The position numbers and the translations under genes are program-made. Positions 25,326-33,422 of a stretch of 64,000 bases of DNA are shown here, piece by piece; the first letter of the stretch is position 1; the number at the start of each line of letters is the position of its first letter. The stretch covers positions 186,001 through 250,000 of the forward strand of contig NZ_MWXA01000003.1 in the NCBI RefSeq assembly GCF_002259795.1, given 5' to 3'. The notes under the pieces were generated by a model. That model worked only from the letters and a program-made list of their open reading frames with translations, ran no database searches and was not told the origin of the DNA. The DNA comes from Bifidobacterium aquikefiri. GTDB taxonomy: Bacteria > Actinomycetota > Actinomycetes > Actinomycetales > Bifidobacteriaceae.

Positions 25326-26680
25326 CATCTCAATCAGGAGCACATGCTGCAGTTCACTCTGTGGCTCACGCCGCAGTACAGGCGGCAAGACGTGAAACGC
25401 CCCAGAACATGCCGAAGAAGCTGTATCAGATGAGCATCGAAGAGCGGCTGAGCCATTTGGTCTCGAACGATGTGCTTTCGCGGGATGCCGCAGACGCATA
25501 TCTTGCCAGTGTGGTCGACGATTCCACGAGCCGGATGTCAGAGAACGTGATTGGGGAGCTTGTTTCACCCATTGGGATTGTTGAGAGCATCGAGGTAAAT
25601 GGTGAACGATGCACGGTTCCAATGACGACTGAAGAGCCGTCTGTAGTTGCCGCTGCCAATCATGGAGCGAAGATGGCCGTATCAGGGTTCATCGCAACGA
25701 GCCATCGCGACGGCATATATGGCCAGATCCTTCTGGATGCTCCGAGGACTGGAATGAAGCCTTCCGATTTCAACTGGCAACAACTCAATGATGTCATTCC
25801 CGACCTCATTCGGTTGGTTACCCAACGATTTGATAATCTTTCGAAGCGTGGTGGTGGATTGGTGAGCATTGAGACGCACGAGCATGGCATGAGTTGCGAT
25901 ATGCTCATCAAGGTCAACACTGCTCAGGCTATGGGAGCCAACATCGTCAATTCGATCCTCGAGTGCTTGGTACAGGAGATCGAGCGGGTGTTGCCTGGAC
26001 TCAATGCCATCATGGCGATCGTCAGCAACTACCCGAGTCAGCTGGTCGATGTGGAATCGCGTATACCGTTCGCGCAGTTGGCGAAGACGGAGTCGGCGGG
26101 CAGATCCATCGCCAGAAATATCGATCGAATAGCACATTTTGCCGAGCATAATGCGTATAGGGCAGTCACAAACAATAAAGGCATCATGAATGGCGTTGAT
26201 GCGGTCATTGCGGCCTGTGGCAACGATACGCGCGCGGTCGAGGCGGCTTGTCATCAGCTCGCCGCGCTGTCTGGGCAGTATCTGCCGCTCTCACATTGGC
26301 GTGCCAATGAAGACTCACAGGAGCTCGTCGGCACGATGACGCTAGCTTTGCCGATAGGCGCTGTCGGTGGGGCGATTGCCTCCAGACCTGCAATTCGGCG
26401 CAATATGGAACTGATGCGCAAGCCGGATGTCAGAAGACTCAGCGAACTTGTTGCATCCGTGGGTCTTGCCAACAATCTTGCAGCCTTGCACGCCTTGGCG
26501 GGCGAGGGAATACAACATGGCCATATGCGGCTTCAGGCGGTGCAGACGGCCGTTGCCGTTGGTGCGAACGATGAAGAGATCGCACAGTTGACTGCTCGCA
26601 TGGTAGCTCGATCGGACTATTCGCAAAGCTGGGCGGCTGACGAATTGAAGCGATTAAGGGATGCGCCAGATGCGCAATGA
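25322..26680 (+). CDS. Hydroxymethylglutaryl-CoA reductase
   Basis: Reduces HMG-CoA to mevalonate. This is a class II (bacterial) enzyme of 452 residues with a ~35-residue Ala/His-rich extension. Key residues are visible: the catalytic Glu in PMTTEEPSVVAAA, the Lys in VTNNKGIMNGVDA, and the His in GEGIQHGHMRLQA. ENVIGELVSPIGI is the typical N-terminal signature. Whether it uses NADH or NADPH cannot be told from sequence alone. The ATG at 25322 overlaps the thiolase stop. HMG-CoA synthase follows 90 bp downstream. Confidence 0.95.
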   Translation: MTSQSGAHAAVHSVAHAAVQAARRETPQNMPKKLYQMSIEERLSHLVSNDVLSRDAADAYLASVVDDSTSRMSENVIGELVSPIGIVESIEVNGERCTVPMTTEEPSVVAAANHGAKMAVSGFIATSHRDGIYGQILLDAPRTGMKPSDFNWQQLNDVIPDLIRLVTQRFDNLSKRGGGLVSIETHEHGMSCDMLIKVNTAQAMGANIVNSILECLVQEIERVLPGLNAIMAIVSNYPSQLVDVESRIPFAQLAKTESAGRSIARNIDRIAHFAEHNAYRAVTNNKGIMNGVDAVIAACGNDTRAVEAACHQLAALSGQYLPLSHWRANEDSQELVGTMTLALPIGAVGGAIASRPAIRRNMELMRKPDVRRLSELVASVGLANNLAALHALAGEGIQHGHMRLQAVQTAVAVGANDEEIAQLTARMVARSDYSQSWAADELKRLRDAPDAQ

Positions 26681-26770
26681 CCAGTTCTGAACGTTGCGCC
26701 TGTGCTGCGATTGGCAGCGAATGGGCAGAGTTCGATAGGCCAGAGTTGACATGAAGAGAGAGGTACGTGA

Positions 26771-27967
26771 ATGAGCAGCAATACAGAGGTGCATATTGGC
26801 ATCGACCGCATGGGCATGTTTGTGCCAGAGCAGTATCTCGATGTAGAGGATCTTGCTCGTGCACGACACGTTGAACCGGCAAAATTCACGCGCGGCATCG
26901 GGCAATCTCGCATGAGCGTGCCGCGACACTGCGATGACATCGTGAGTATGGGAGCGAACGCGATTGCGGAGATTCTTCCTGATATTGACATTGATCGTCT
27001 TGGTCTGCTGATTGTGGGAACCGAGAGCGGTATCGATCAGTCGAAGTCGAGCTCGTTGTTCATCAAGCACTTGTTGAATCTTGCGAACCGCATCGAAAGC
27101 TTTGAAATCAAGGAAGCCTGCTTTGGCGCCACGGCAGGGCTCTTTGTTGCATACCATTACGTTGCCGCTCATCCAGATCGAACGGTGCTCGTTGTTGCCA
27201 GCGATGTTGCGCGGTATGGACTGGGAACCGCGGGCGAGGTGACCCAGGGTGCGGGTGCGATTGCGATGCTGGTGAGCGCTGATCCCGATATTCTTGTGCT
27301 CAACGATGATGCTGAGGACTACAGCGATGATATCAACGATTTCTGGCGCCCGAATGGGCATACCGAAGCTTTGGTCGATGGCAAGTATTCAACGCAGGTG
27401 TATCTCGATTTCTTCCGACATGTGTTCGATGAGTATCGTGACAAGACAGCTTTGGGCTTGGATGATTTTGGCGCGCTTCTCTTCCACCTGCCATTTACGA
27501 AGATGGGTATGAAAGCGCTACGTGTAGCTCTTGAAGATGCGGATGTCGATGATCGCAAGCGGCTTGAGCACAATTTTGAGATGAGTGCCAGATATTCCCG
27601 TGATGTGGGAAATCTGTATACCGGTTCGCTGTATTTGAGTTTGCTCAGTTGGCTTGAGCACGCGGATCTGGATCAAGCTGGCAGTGGTGACGGCAGTCTT
27701 GCTGGAACACGAATAGCCCTGTTCAGCTATGGTTCCGGCGCGATGTGCAAGTTTTTCACGGGCCGGATTCAACCGGGTTATCGCCGTGGTCTCCGTGCAG
27801 AAAGCCATGCAAGAATGCTGAATGCACGCAAGCGCCTGACTGTTCAGGAATATGAGCAACTTTTTGATGAATATTATGCAAGCGAAGATGTCCAAACCGA
27901 AAAACCTGAGTCTGGTTTCTATTATGCGGGCGTGAAGCATGACATACGTCAATATTCACGAGCTTAA
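26771..27967 (+). CDS. Hydroxymethylglutaryl-CoA synthase
   Basis: Joins acetyl-CoA and acetoacetyl-CoA to HMG-CoA. The 398-residue thiolase-fold enzyme carries Glu85 (VGTESGIDQSKS), the nucleophile Cys117 (EIKEACFGATAGLFVA) and the His in LLFHLPFTKMG, the known catalytic triad of the bacterial enzymes. The start at ATG 26771 is preceded by GAGAGAGGT. With the thiolase and reductase this completes acetyl-CoA to mevalonate; the mevalonate kinase, phosphomevalonate kinase and decarboxylase genes are not in the window. Confidence 0.95.
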   Translation: MSSNTEVHIGIDRMGMFVPEQYLDVEDLARARHVEPAKFTRGIGQSRMSVPRHCDDIVSMGANAIAEILPDIDIDRLGLLIVGTESGIDQSKSSSLFIKHLLNLANRIESFEIKEACFGATAGLFVAYHYVAAHPDRTVLVVASDVARYGLGTAGEVTQGAGAIAMLVSADPDILVLNDDAEDYSDDINDFWRPNGHTEALVDGKYSTQVYLDFFRHVFDEYRDKTALGLDDFGALLFHLPFTKMGMKALRVALEDADVDDRKRLEHNFEMSARYSRDVGNLYTGSLYLSLLSWLEHADLDQAGSGDGSLAGTRIALFSYGSGAMCKFFTGRIQPGYRRGLRAESHARMLNARKRLTVQEYEQLFDEYYASEDVQTEKPESGFYYAGVKHDIRQYSRA

Positions 27968-28135
27968 TGAGTCGTAACGAAGCGAGATTTACGAGTTTTG
28001 TTGCCTTTTTGAGCCATTAACCCTGTATTTCGCTGCAATGACGTTGATATAAAGCCAATTTTTCCGGTTTATACTGACAAAAGGCCACAAAACTCGAATC
28101 CTCACGAAGCTCGGCTGTATGATTACGCAAACAAT

Positions 28136-28187
28136 TTGACAACCAGACAGGGAGCATGCAATTATAAAGATTGAGAATCGTTATCAA
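28136..28187 (+). promoter_or_regulatory. Promoter with Zur/Fur-like operator before the CobW-like gene
   Basis: TTGACA (28136-28141) and a possible extended -10, TGC-AATTAT (28160-28165), are followed by the imperfect palindrome TTGAGAATCGTTATCAA at 28171-28187. It is 15/18 identical, over GAGAAT..TTATCA.TAG, to the site before rpmB2 at 30671. This fits zinc repression by Zur at the transcription start. The upstream part of this 255-bp gap after HMG-CoA synthase has only a weak hairpin with T-rich tail near 27973-28012. Confidence 0.6.
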
Positions 28188-28222
28188 TAGTTTGACATAT
28201 GTAGGACGGTAGGGAACTCGAT

Positions 28223-29524
28223 ATGCCCAAGGTGTTGCTTTGCACTGGTATACAATATTCAACTCAGCTCATGGGGATGTGCGCGCTCGAATGCCCGCAG
28301 CGGCACGATGATGTTACTGAGCATGAACACGGCAATGACAACAATGTAGCGGAAGCGGCAACTGTAGCCGAAACGTTGATCATCTCCTATACGGCACGAT
28401 GTGATGAACATTGCGGTCTGGTTGTGCACAGAAGGATCGGCACACCGTCGGACATGCTCTTCGCCACCAACCTGCATACCGACACAGTGCCATTGGACGA
28501 TTGCTGCCTGAGCTGCACGATCAAGCACGACCTCTATTCCTGGCTTTCCCGTGAATCTGGTGAGGGTATCGCACCTCGCATCATCGTCATACTGCCCAAA
28601 GGGCTGCAGGCGGCTCCCACCGCTGAATATCTGAAGGAAATGGAGCTCGTGCAGGAGGCGTTCCAACCGCAGAAAGCACGTTTTCAGTTTGAATCCATTG
28701 TTGCAGTCCTCGATTCGGCAACCCTGAAGGATTGTCTCTTCGATGATGCGCCATTCCATCAGGATGATGATAGCGATGGGAGCGATCCGAGTCTGATGAG
28801 CAGCAGCTACGAAGACGATGTCGATGAGCGTTGCATCGGGGGAGCTCTTGCGGGTGTGATTGCTGACGCAAACGATGTGCTGCTGCTTCCCAGTATGGAT
28901 TGCGAACAGAGAGACGAGGAATTGTGCAAGCTTGTTGAAGCTTTGGCTTCGGAAAACTGCCACGTTCGTTGTGGTGTTCCCAGCGTCATGCCCAACGTCA
29001 TGCCCAACGTCATGCCCAACGTCATGCCCAACGTCATGCACGCTGGTGTTCCCGGCGGCAGGTGCCCTGAGAACGCAGACAGTGAAGAAAATCAGCCAGA
29101 TGAGTCTGTAACCGGCGATATTACATGGGCATCGCTTGGCCAGGATGTGATTGGTCTGAGCATTCGTTCCCATGCACCACTGCATCCGAGCCGGTTGTCG
29201 GACTTGCTGGCCGACAAGAGCGTGTCAATGCATATTCATGGCCATTTTGCGGTGCCTAACAAGCCATTTTCAGCTTTCATATGGGAGGGTGATCCGGACG
29301 GCTCGATCATTGAGACCGTCGATCGCGGGGTGGTTGATGAAGCACGGTTTGAGACAGAGATTCTAGTCGTCGCTCGTCTGGTGCAAGGCAATCAGAGTGA
29401 CGAGGCGCGTGCGTGGATCAGCCGTTTTGGGAGTCTGCCGGTAACGCGCGAAGAGATGCAACGTCCACTGATGAGTTGGATGGAGCAGACCGACACCTTT
29501 ACACGTTGGGCCTCTATGGACTGA
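28223..29524 (+). CDS. CobW/ZNG1-related protein without P-loop, Mrf (Rv0106)-like
   Basis: A 433-residue protein with the cysteine centre of CobW-type zinc metallochaperones (DDCCLSCTIKHDL, Cys94/95/98) and a C-terminal CobW_C-like region (SRLSDLLADK, HIHGHFAVPNKP). The N-terminus (KVLLCTGIQYSTQLMG) aligns where the GTP-binding P-loop should be, but the GxxGxGKT motif is absent. Mycobacterial Mrf/Rv0106, a zinc-responsive CobW-like factor linked to the zinc-free ribosomal operon and ribosome hibernation, has this same make-up; equivalence is my inference. A Zur-like box lies upstream and the zinc-free ribosomal genes downstream. Four tandem VMPN units (28985-29032) and an acidic loop (HQDDDSDGSD) interrupt it. 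Confidence 0.75.
   Translation: MPKVLLCTGIQYSTQLMGMCALECPQRHDDVTEHEHGNDNNVAEAATVAETLIISYTARCDEHCGLVVHRRIGTPSDMLFATNLHTDTVPLDDCCLSCTIKHDLYSWLSRESGEGIAPRIIVILPKGLQAAPTAEYLKEMELVQEAFQPQKARFQFESIVAVLDSATLKDCLFDDAPFHQDDDSDGSDPSLMSSSYEDDVDERCIGGALAGVIADANDVLLLPSMDCEQRDEELCKLVEALASENCHVRCGVPSVMPNVMPNVMPNVMPNVMHAGVPGGRCPENADSEENQPDESVTGDITWASLGQDVIGLSIRSHAPLHPSRLSDLLADKSVSMHIHGHFAVPNKPFSAFIWEGDPDGSIIETVDRGVVDEARFETEILVVARLVQGNQSDEARAWISRFGSLPVTREEMQRPLMSWMEQTDTFTRWASMD
28985..29044 (+). repeat. In-frame 12-bp tandem repeat in the CobW-like gene
   Basis: GTCATGCCCAAC occurs four times without a mismatch, followed by a degenerate fifth copy. Each unit codes Val-Met-Pro-Asn. Copy-number change would keep the frame, so length may vary between strains. 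Confidence 0.9.
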
Positions 29525-29603
29525 TCGACTGAGAAGTGTTGTTTGAGCCATGTCATTCAATCTCAATGTGACTGCAGCGCCGCTATGGCGATCGGCGAAA
29601 CAG

Positions 29604-30521
29604 CTATACGGTGACTCCGAAGATCTTGCCAATGACCCAGGCAAAGAGCATGGTCGACAGCCCCATGACAACATTGCGAATGATGGCTTTATGCTTTCTC
29701 GTCCCGACTATCTGTGCCGAGATGAAACCTGTCAGCAGCAGGGCGAATGCCACGGCGAGCACGATGAAGCTTACACGGGCGAGGAACGATGCAGGGATTT
29801 GAGAAATCAACAATGGAAGCAATCCGCCGCTTACGAAGGCAAAGAAGGAAGAAATGGCCGCCTGCCAAGGATTGGTGAGTTCGTCCGGATCGATATTGAG
29901 CTCTTCGAGTGCGTGAGCGCGTAGTGCATCATGGTGCATGGCCTCATATGCTGCCTTGTATGCCGTGGGACGGGTCATGCCTTTGGTTTCATAGATCTGT
30001 GTCAGTTCGTCCAGTTCCTCGACGGGAAGGTTGATCAGTTCCCAACGTTCCTTGTCGAGGATACTTTTTTCCGTATCGCGTTGTGCGCTGACGGAGACAT
30101 ATTCGCCTCCGGCCATGGAAAATGCTCCAGCGGAGATGGCGGCAACGCCGGCGATCAGCAATACATGAGGATTGTTGTCGGCTCCAGCAACACCCAAAAT
30201 GGTGCCAGCGACAGAAACGATGCCATCGTTGGCTCCCAGGACTGCAGCGCGAAGGCTGTTGAGCGCTTTTGAGGATTCGTTGGCTTTATTGTGGATTTCG
30301 CCTGCATGAGGCGTAATCTCATCGCGAGATGCAGGAGTCTGTTCGATGCCAAGCCATCCGCCCTGTGCAATCGATGGGATTCTCGTGCGAGACTCGTCCA
30401 CGTAGCGGTCGTTGTGTGAATGCTTGGTGGCCGGGTCATATGGAACATTGACTTGGGTTCTGTGGGAATCGTGATCTGTAACTGGATTGATGTGTGGCTG
30501 CGCGTCAGCATTATTTTCCAT
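29604..30521 (-). CDS. VIT1/CCC1 family metal ion transporter
   Basis: A predicted Fe2+/Mn2+ transporter of the vacuolar iron transporter family, 305 residues. A ~90-residue polar start is followed by the typical first helix SLRAAVLGANDGIVSVAGTILGVAG, then AISAGAFSMAGGEYVSVSAQRDTE, and a cytoplasmic region with acidic and His residues (EELDELTQIYETKG, HHDALRAHALEELNIDPDE). Three C-terminal transmembrane helices close the protein. The ATG at 30521 is four bases after GGGAGAA. It is divergent from the zinc-free ribosomal operon, with the Zur-like box 150 bp upstream of its start, so shared metal control is possible. Confidence 0.9.
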   Translation of the reverse strand: MENNADAQPHINPVTDHDSHRTQVNVPYDPATKHSHNDRYVDESRTRIPSIAQGGWLGIEQTPASRDEITPHAGEIHNKANESSKALNSLRAAVLGANDGIVSVAGTILGVAGADNNPHVLLIAGVAAISAGAFSMAGGEYVSVSAQRDTEKSILDKERWELINLPVEELDELTQIYETKGMTRPTAYKAAYEAMHHDALRAHALEELNIDPDELTNPWQAAISSFFAFVSGGLLPLLISQIPASFLARVSFIVLAVAFALLLTGFISAQIVGTRKHKAIIRNVVMGLSTMLFAWVIGKIFGVTV

Positions 30522-30594
30522 TGGATTCTCCCATTCCCCCGGTGAACAGTGAAACCGTCCGTACCAATCCTAGAAGAGCAATTCTGTTGACTGT

Positions 30595-30620
30595 GTGAAG
30601 TATCGAGGTGAAGTATCGAG
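30595..30620. repeat. Two perfect tandem 13-bp units
   Basis: GTGAAGTATCGAG is repeated exactly in the divergent gap between the VIT gene and rpmB2, followed by a partial third GTGAG. Confidence 0.75.
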
Positions 30621-30666
30621 GTGAGTTCGAAAAACGGTCAATTATGCGACCCGCCAAATTCACTAC

Positions 30667-30695
30667 TTGCGAGAATGATTATCATTAGTTATAGT
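30667..30695 (+). promoter_or_regulatory. Zur-type operator inside the rpmB2 promoter
   Basis: TTGCGA (30667-30672) and TATAGT (30690-30695) are separated by exactly 17 bp. The spacer contains GAGAATGATTATCATTA (30671-30687), with AATGAT/ATCATT as palindromic core, typical of Zur/Fur sites. The predicted start point is 30702-30703, the A of the rpmB2 ATG, and no Shine-Dalgarno precedes the gene, so the mRNA may be leaderless. Confidence 0.75.
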
Positions 30696-30702
30696 GTCAG
30701 AC

Positions 30703-30942
30703 ATGGCTAAAACATGTCAAGTATTAGGAATACACGTCAGTTTCGGCAACTCCGTGTCCCATTCGCACCGGAGAACGCGTCGACGCTTCCAACCGAATCT
30801 GCAGCGCAAGCGCTATTGGGTGCCTTCGCTGAACAGATTCATAGCACTTGAGGTGAGTGCCAGAGGAATCAAGACCATCGATAGAAGAGGAATTGAAACC
30901 GTCGTTGCCCAGTTGCGCGCTCGTGGTGATCTCAGCATCTGA
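30703..30942 (+). CDS. rpmB: Ribosomal protein bL28, zinc-free paralogue
   Basis: A 79-residue L28 of the large subunit. MAKTCQVLG, the basic [21 protein letters not shown] and the ending [17 protein letters not shown] are characteristic. Only one cysteine remains (Cys5), so a four-cysteine zinc site is not possible. It opens a six-gene operon of zinc-independent paralogues that replace zinc-binding ribosomal proteins when zinc is scarce. The start is ATG at 30703, at the predicted transcription start; nine upstream in-frame bases (from 30694) are unlikely to be translated. Confidence 0.93.
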   Translation: MAKTCQVLGIHVSFGNSVSHSHRRTRRRFQPNLQRKRYWVPSLNRFIALEVSARGIKTIDRRGIETVVAQLRARGDLSI

Positions 30943-30976
30943 GTGAGCTGCATACGGCAGAGAGGAAAGGATGCCC

Positions 30977-31147
30977 ATGGCGTCTCAATCACATGTGAAC
31001 CGTCCAATCATCACGTTGAAATCCACCGAGGGAACCGGTTCGACATATACAACGCGAAAAAATCGTCGGAATACTCCAGACAGACTTGAACTGCTGAAAT
31101 TCGATCCCGTGCTCCATCGCAGAGTTATGTTTCGCGAAACTCGCTGA
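30977..31147 (+). CDS. rpmG: Ribosomal protein bL33, zinc-free paralogue
   Basis: A 56-residue L33 with [36 protein letters not shown] and a short basic end. It has no cysteine, whereas zinc-type L33 has two CxxC pairs. AGGAAAGG lies six bases before the ATG at 30977. It is the second gene of the zinc-independent set, 34 bp after rpmB and 18 bp before rpsN. Confidence 0.93.
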   Translation: MASQSHVNRPIITLKSTEGTGSTYTTRKNRRNTPDRLELLKFDPVLHRRVMFRETR

Positions 31148-31165
31148 GCTGAAAAGAAAGCAAAT

Positions 31166-31471
31166 ATGGCAAAAACCAGCAAAATAATGAAGCAGCGTCA
31201 GCGTGAGAGCATTGTCGAACGCTTTGCTCAACGTCGACGGCAATACAAGAACGACAGCGTAGATCCCCACCTGAGCCAAGAGGAGCGCGATGCTGCGATG
31301 AGTAAGTTGCATGCGCTGCCGCGTAATGCAAGCCCAACACGGTTGCGAAATCGCGATTCGACCGATGGACGTTCGCGCGGCTATCTGCGCAAATTTGGCT
31401 TGTCTCGCATCACGATGCGTGATCTCGCACACCGTGGAGAGTTGCCAGGAGTCACCAAATCGAGTTGGTGA
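31166..31471 (+). CDS. rpsN: Ribosomal protein uS14, long zinc-free form
   Basis: A 101-residue S14 of the small subunit. [24 protein letters not shown] at the start, [32 protein letters not shown] in the middle and a [11 protein letters not shown] end define it. The short zinc-type S14 (~61 residues) has two CxxC pairs; this longer form has none. It sits third in the zinc-independent operon. Confidence 0.95.
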   Translation: MAKTSKIMKQRQRESIVERFAQRRRQYKNDSVDPHLSQEERDAAMSKLHALPRNASPTRLRNRDSTDGRSRGYLRKFGLSRITMRDLAHRGELPGVTKSSW

Positions 31472-31578
31472 TGAACAAGAAACCGTAGAGGCGATTCCCG
31501 TTGCAAAAGGCGAAGGACTCGTCTCTGCGATGCGTCCAGTTGCACTGAATCACCCTAAATATTGTGAAAAGAGGAAGT

Positions 31579-31842
31579 ATGAAACAAGGCATTCATCCAA
31601 CATACGGCTATGTGATCTTCCATGACCGTTCCGCCAACACGATGATGTTGACGCGCTCGACGCTCGCTGCAAAAGCCAGTTCACTGCCAGTCATGAAGTG
31701 GGAAGACGGCAGGGAGTATCCGGTTGTCAATGTAGATGTCTCGTCGAGCAGCCATCCCTTCTATACAGGCAAGAATGTGGTGCTTGACACCGCTGGTCAG
31801 GTGCAGAAGTTCAACAAGCGCTATCAACGCGCTTCGAAGTAG
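31579..31842 (+). CDS. rpmE2: Ribosomal protein bL31, type B (zinc-free)
   Basis: An 87-residue type B L31. [19 protein letters not shown], then [15 protein letters not shown] and [10 protein letters not shown] are diagnostic. It lacks the CxxC of type A. The ATG at 31579 follows GAGGAAG. Type B L31 is induced by zinc limitation in many bacteria, fitting the Zur-like site that heads this operon. Confidence 0.96.
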   Translation: MKQGIHPTYGYVIFHDRSANTMMLTRSTLAAKASSLPVMKWEDGREYPVVNVDVSSSSHPFYTGKNVVLDTAGQVQKFNKRYQRASK

Positions 31843-31916
31843 AGATCGGCACAACTGTTGACGATATCCAGAGAGCAAGCAAGGGCAGGAATTACTGGGA
31901 AAGGCGGGAGATCATC

Positions 31917-32039
31917 ATGAAAGTGAAATCGTCCATCCGATCGCTCGCGCGCAGACCGGGTTCAACGGTCGTGCGCCGACGTGGACACGTGTATGTGATC
32001 AACAAGAAGAATCCGAAGTTCAAGGCAAGGCAAGGCTGA
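31917..32039 (+). CDS. rpmJ: Ribosomal protein bL36, zinc-free paralogue
   Basis: A 40-residue basic protein: [39 protein letters not shown]. This is the YkgO-type L36 without the CxxC...CxxxxH zinc motif. GGAAAGGCGGGAG precedes the ATG at 31917. Its stop overlaps the start of rpmF (TGATG), so the two are translationally coupled. Confidence 0.93.
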   Translation: MKVKSSIRSLARRPGSTVVRRRGHVYVINKKNPKFKARQG

Positions 32040-32206
32040 TGGCATTACCAAAATACAAGACTTCGCGAGCGAACACGCATGCTCGTCGAGCCCAATGGAA
32101 GGCGCAGAGCGCGCAACTCCTGACAGTGCGAACACCTGATGGTCGCGATGTGCAGGTGCCGCAGCATCTCGCGGCGGCGGTGCGCAAAGGATACTTCACA
32201 CTGTAA
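32039..32206 (+). CDS. rpmF: Ribosomal protein bL32, zinc-free paralogue
   Basis: A 55-residue L32: [23 protein letters not shown], then a short tail ending in VRKGYFTL. The C-terminal CxxC...CxxC of zinc-type L32 is absent. The ATG overlaps the preceding stop. It is the sixth and last gene of the operon; an intrinsic terminator follows 56 bp later. Confidence 0.92.
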   Translation: MALPKYKTSRANTHARRAQWKAQSAQLLTVRTPDGRDVQVPQHLAAAVRKGYFTL

Positions 32207-32261
32207 GTCGCCGCCGGCCACATGCCGACCGTGCACTATGTGCAGCACCTCAGATGATTCA

Positions 32262-32304
32262 GAGCAGCAATGGCCCATGATAAAGGCCATTACTGCTCTT
32301 TTTC
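32262..32304 (+). terminator. Intrinsic terminator of the zinc-free ribosomal operon
   Basis: GAGCAGCAATGGCC (32262-32275) pairs with 32285-32298 (one mismatch) and is followed by TTTTTCGTT. From here to 32663 I see no gene; this ~360-bp stretch probably holds the promoter and control sites of the following ABC operon, but no clear operator was found. Confidence 0.85.
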
Positions 32305-32663
32305 GTTGTAGTGAAGTCGTTTGCAGCAGTTCAGACGTTGCTGTGCCATTGACCAGACCGGGCGTAAGTCAGTTGCAAGGATACCAATACTGTAATTCTT
32401 CAACTGTCTCAATCGATGTGTTCCTAAGCTGAATTGATCAATGAAGATGGTAGGTTGGAATTCGGTTTGCTATACGGGCTGCCTGATTCATAGGCGCGAA
32501 TGTGCCTGACAGTCGTATCTGATCAGTGCCAGCGCTTAAGGCCAACGGCATGGGCATGAATGGAAAAGCTGTGGGGACTTTGGACGGATCTGGAGCAAAC
32601 GTGCCGGGTAACGTACAGGGACACGCCAGGGCAATATGGCAATGATGATTGCATGGGGGCTGA

Positions 32664-33422
32664 ATGGAGCATGGTTTGGGGATTGCGTGGAAATCGGTTT
32701 CGAAAACATACAATGACGGAACTGTCGCAGTAAACAACGTCTCTGTGACTGCCGACGAGCATAGGACGCTCGCGCTGGTGGGATCTTCAGGTTCCGGCAA
32801 GACCACCCTGTTGCAGATGGTCAACCGTATGGTTACTCCCAATTCGGGTACGGTCCTGATTCAAGGGCAGGACAATCAGGGGATGAATCCCGTCACGTTG
32901 CGTCGTTCGATAGGATATGTCCTGCAGAATGGCGGACTCCTGCCAAATAAAACCGTTCTTGACAACATCGCCACAGTGCCGGTGCTTCAAGGAACGAGAC
33001 GCAAGGATGCGAGAGTTCATGCCTTGGAGCTTCTTGATGAGGTTGGACTTGAGAAAAGCATACAGAACCGCTATCCATCCGAACTTTCGGGCGGCCAGCA
33101 GCAAAGGGTCGGTGTTGCCAGGGCGCTTGCTGCAAATCCAGAAATACTCCTGATGGATGAACCCTTTGCAGCCGTGGATCCAATTGTCAGAAGAAACCTT
33201 CAGGATGAATTGCTCAGACTTCAATCGGAAATTGGCAAGACCATCGTGTTTGTCACCCACGATATCGATGAGGCCTTCTATCTGGGAGACAAGGTTGCAC
33301 TGCTGCGTCCGGGTGGCACGCTTGCACAGGTTGGCACAGCAAGGGAATTGATCGATCATCCGGCAGATTCGTTCGTCGCTTCATTCATCAATGCAGGATG
33401 CTTGAGGAGCGAGCTGCAATGA
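32664..33422 (+). CDS. OpuCA-type osmoprotectant ABC transporter ATPase
   Basis: The ATPase of a quaternary-amine (glycine betaine/carnitine/choline) importer. Walker A GSSGSGKTT, a Q-loop (YVLQNGGLLPNKTV), the signature LSGGQQQRVGVARAL, Walker B ILLMDEPFAAVDP and the H-loop VFVTHDIDEAF are complete. At 252 residues it lacks the C-terminal CBS-domain pair found in the longer OpuCA proteins that sense ionic strength. The stop overlaps the next start (ATGA). Confidence 0.92.
   Translation: MEHGLGIAWKSVSKTYNDGTVAVNNVSVTADEHRTLALVGSSGSGKTTLLQMVNRMVTPNSGTVLIQGQDNQGMNPVTLRRSIGYVLQNGGLLPNKTVLDNIATVPVLQGTRRKDARVHALELLDEVGLEKSIQNRYPSELSGGQQQRVGVARALAANPEILLMDEPFAAVDPIVRRNLQDELLRLQSEIGKTIVFVTHDIDEAFYLGDKVALLRPGGTLAQVGTARELIDHPADSFVASFINAGCLRSELQ

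Noticed and set aside
28259-29185. 308-codon antisense frame in the CobW-like gene
   Set aside because: It is fully covered by the real gene, has no start signal, and its DVGHDVGH run is only the reverse of the VMPN repeat.
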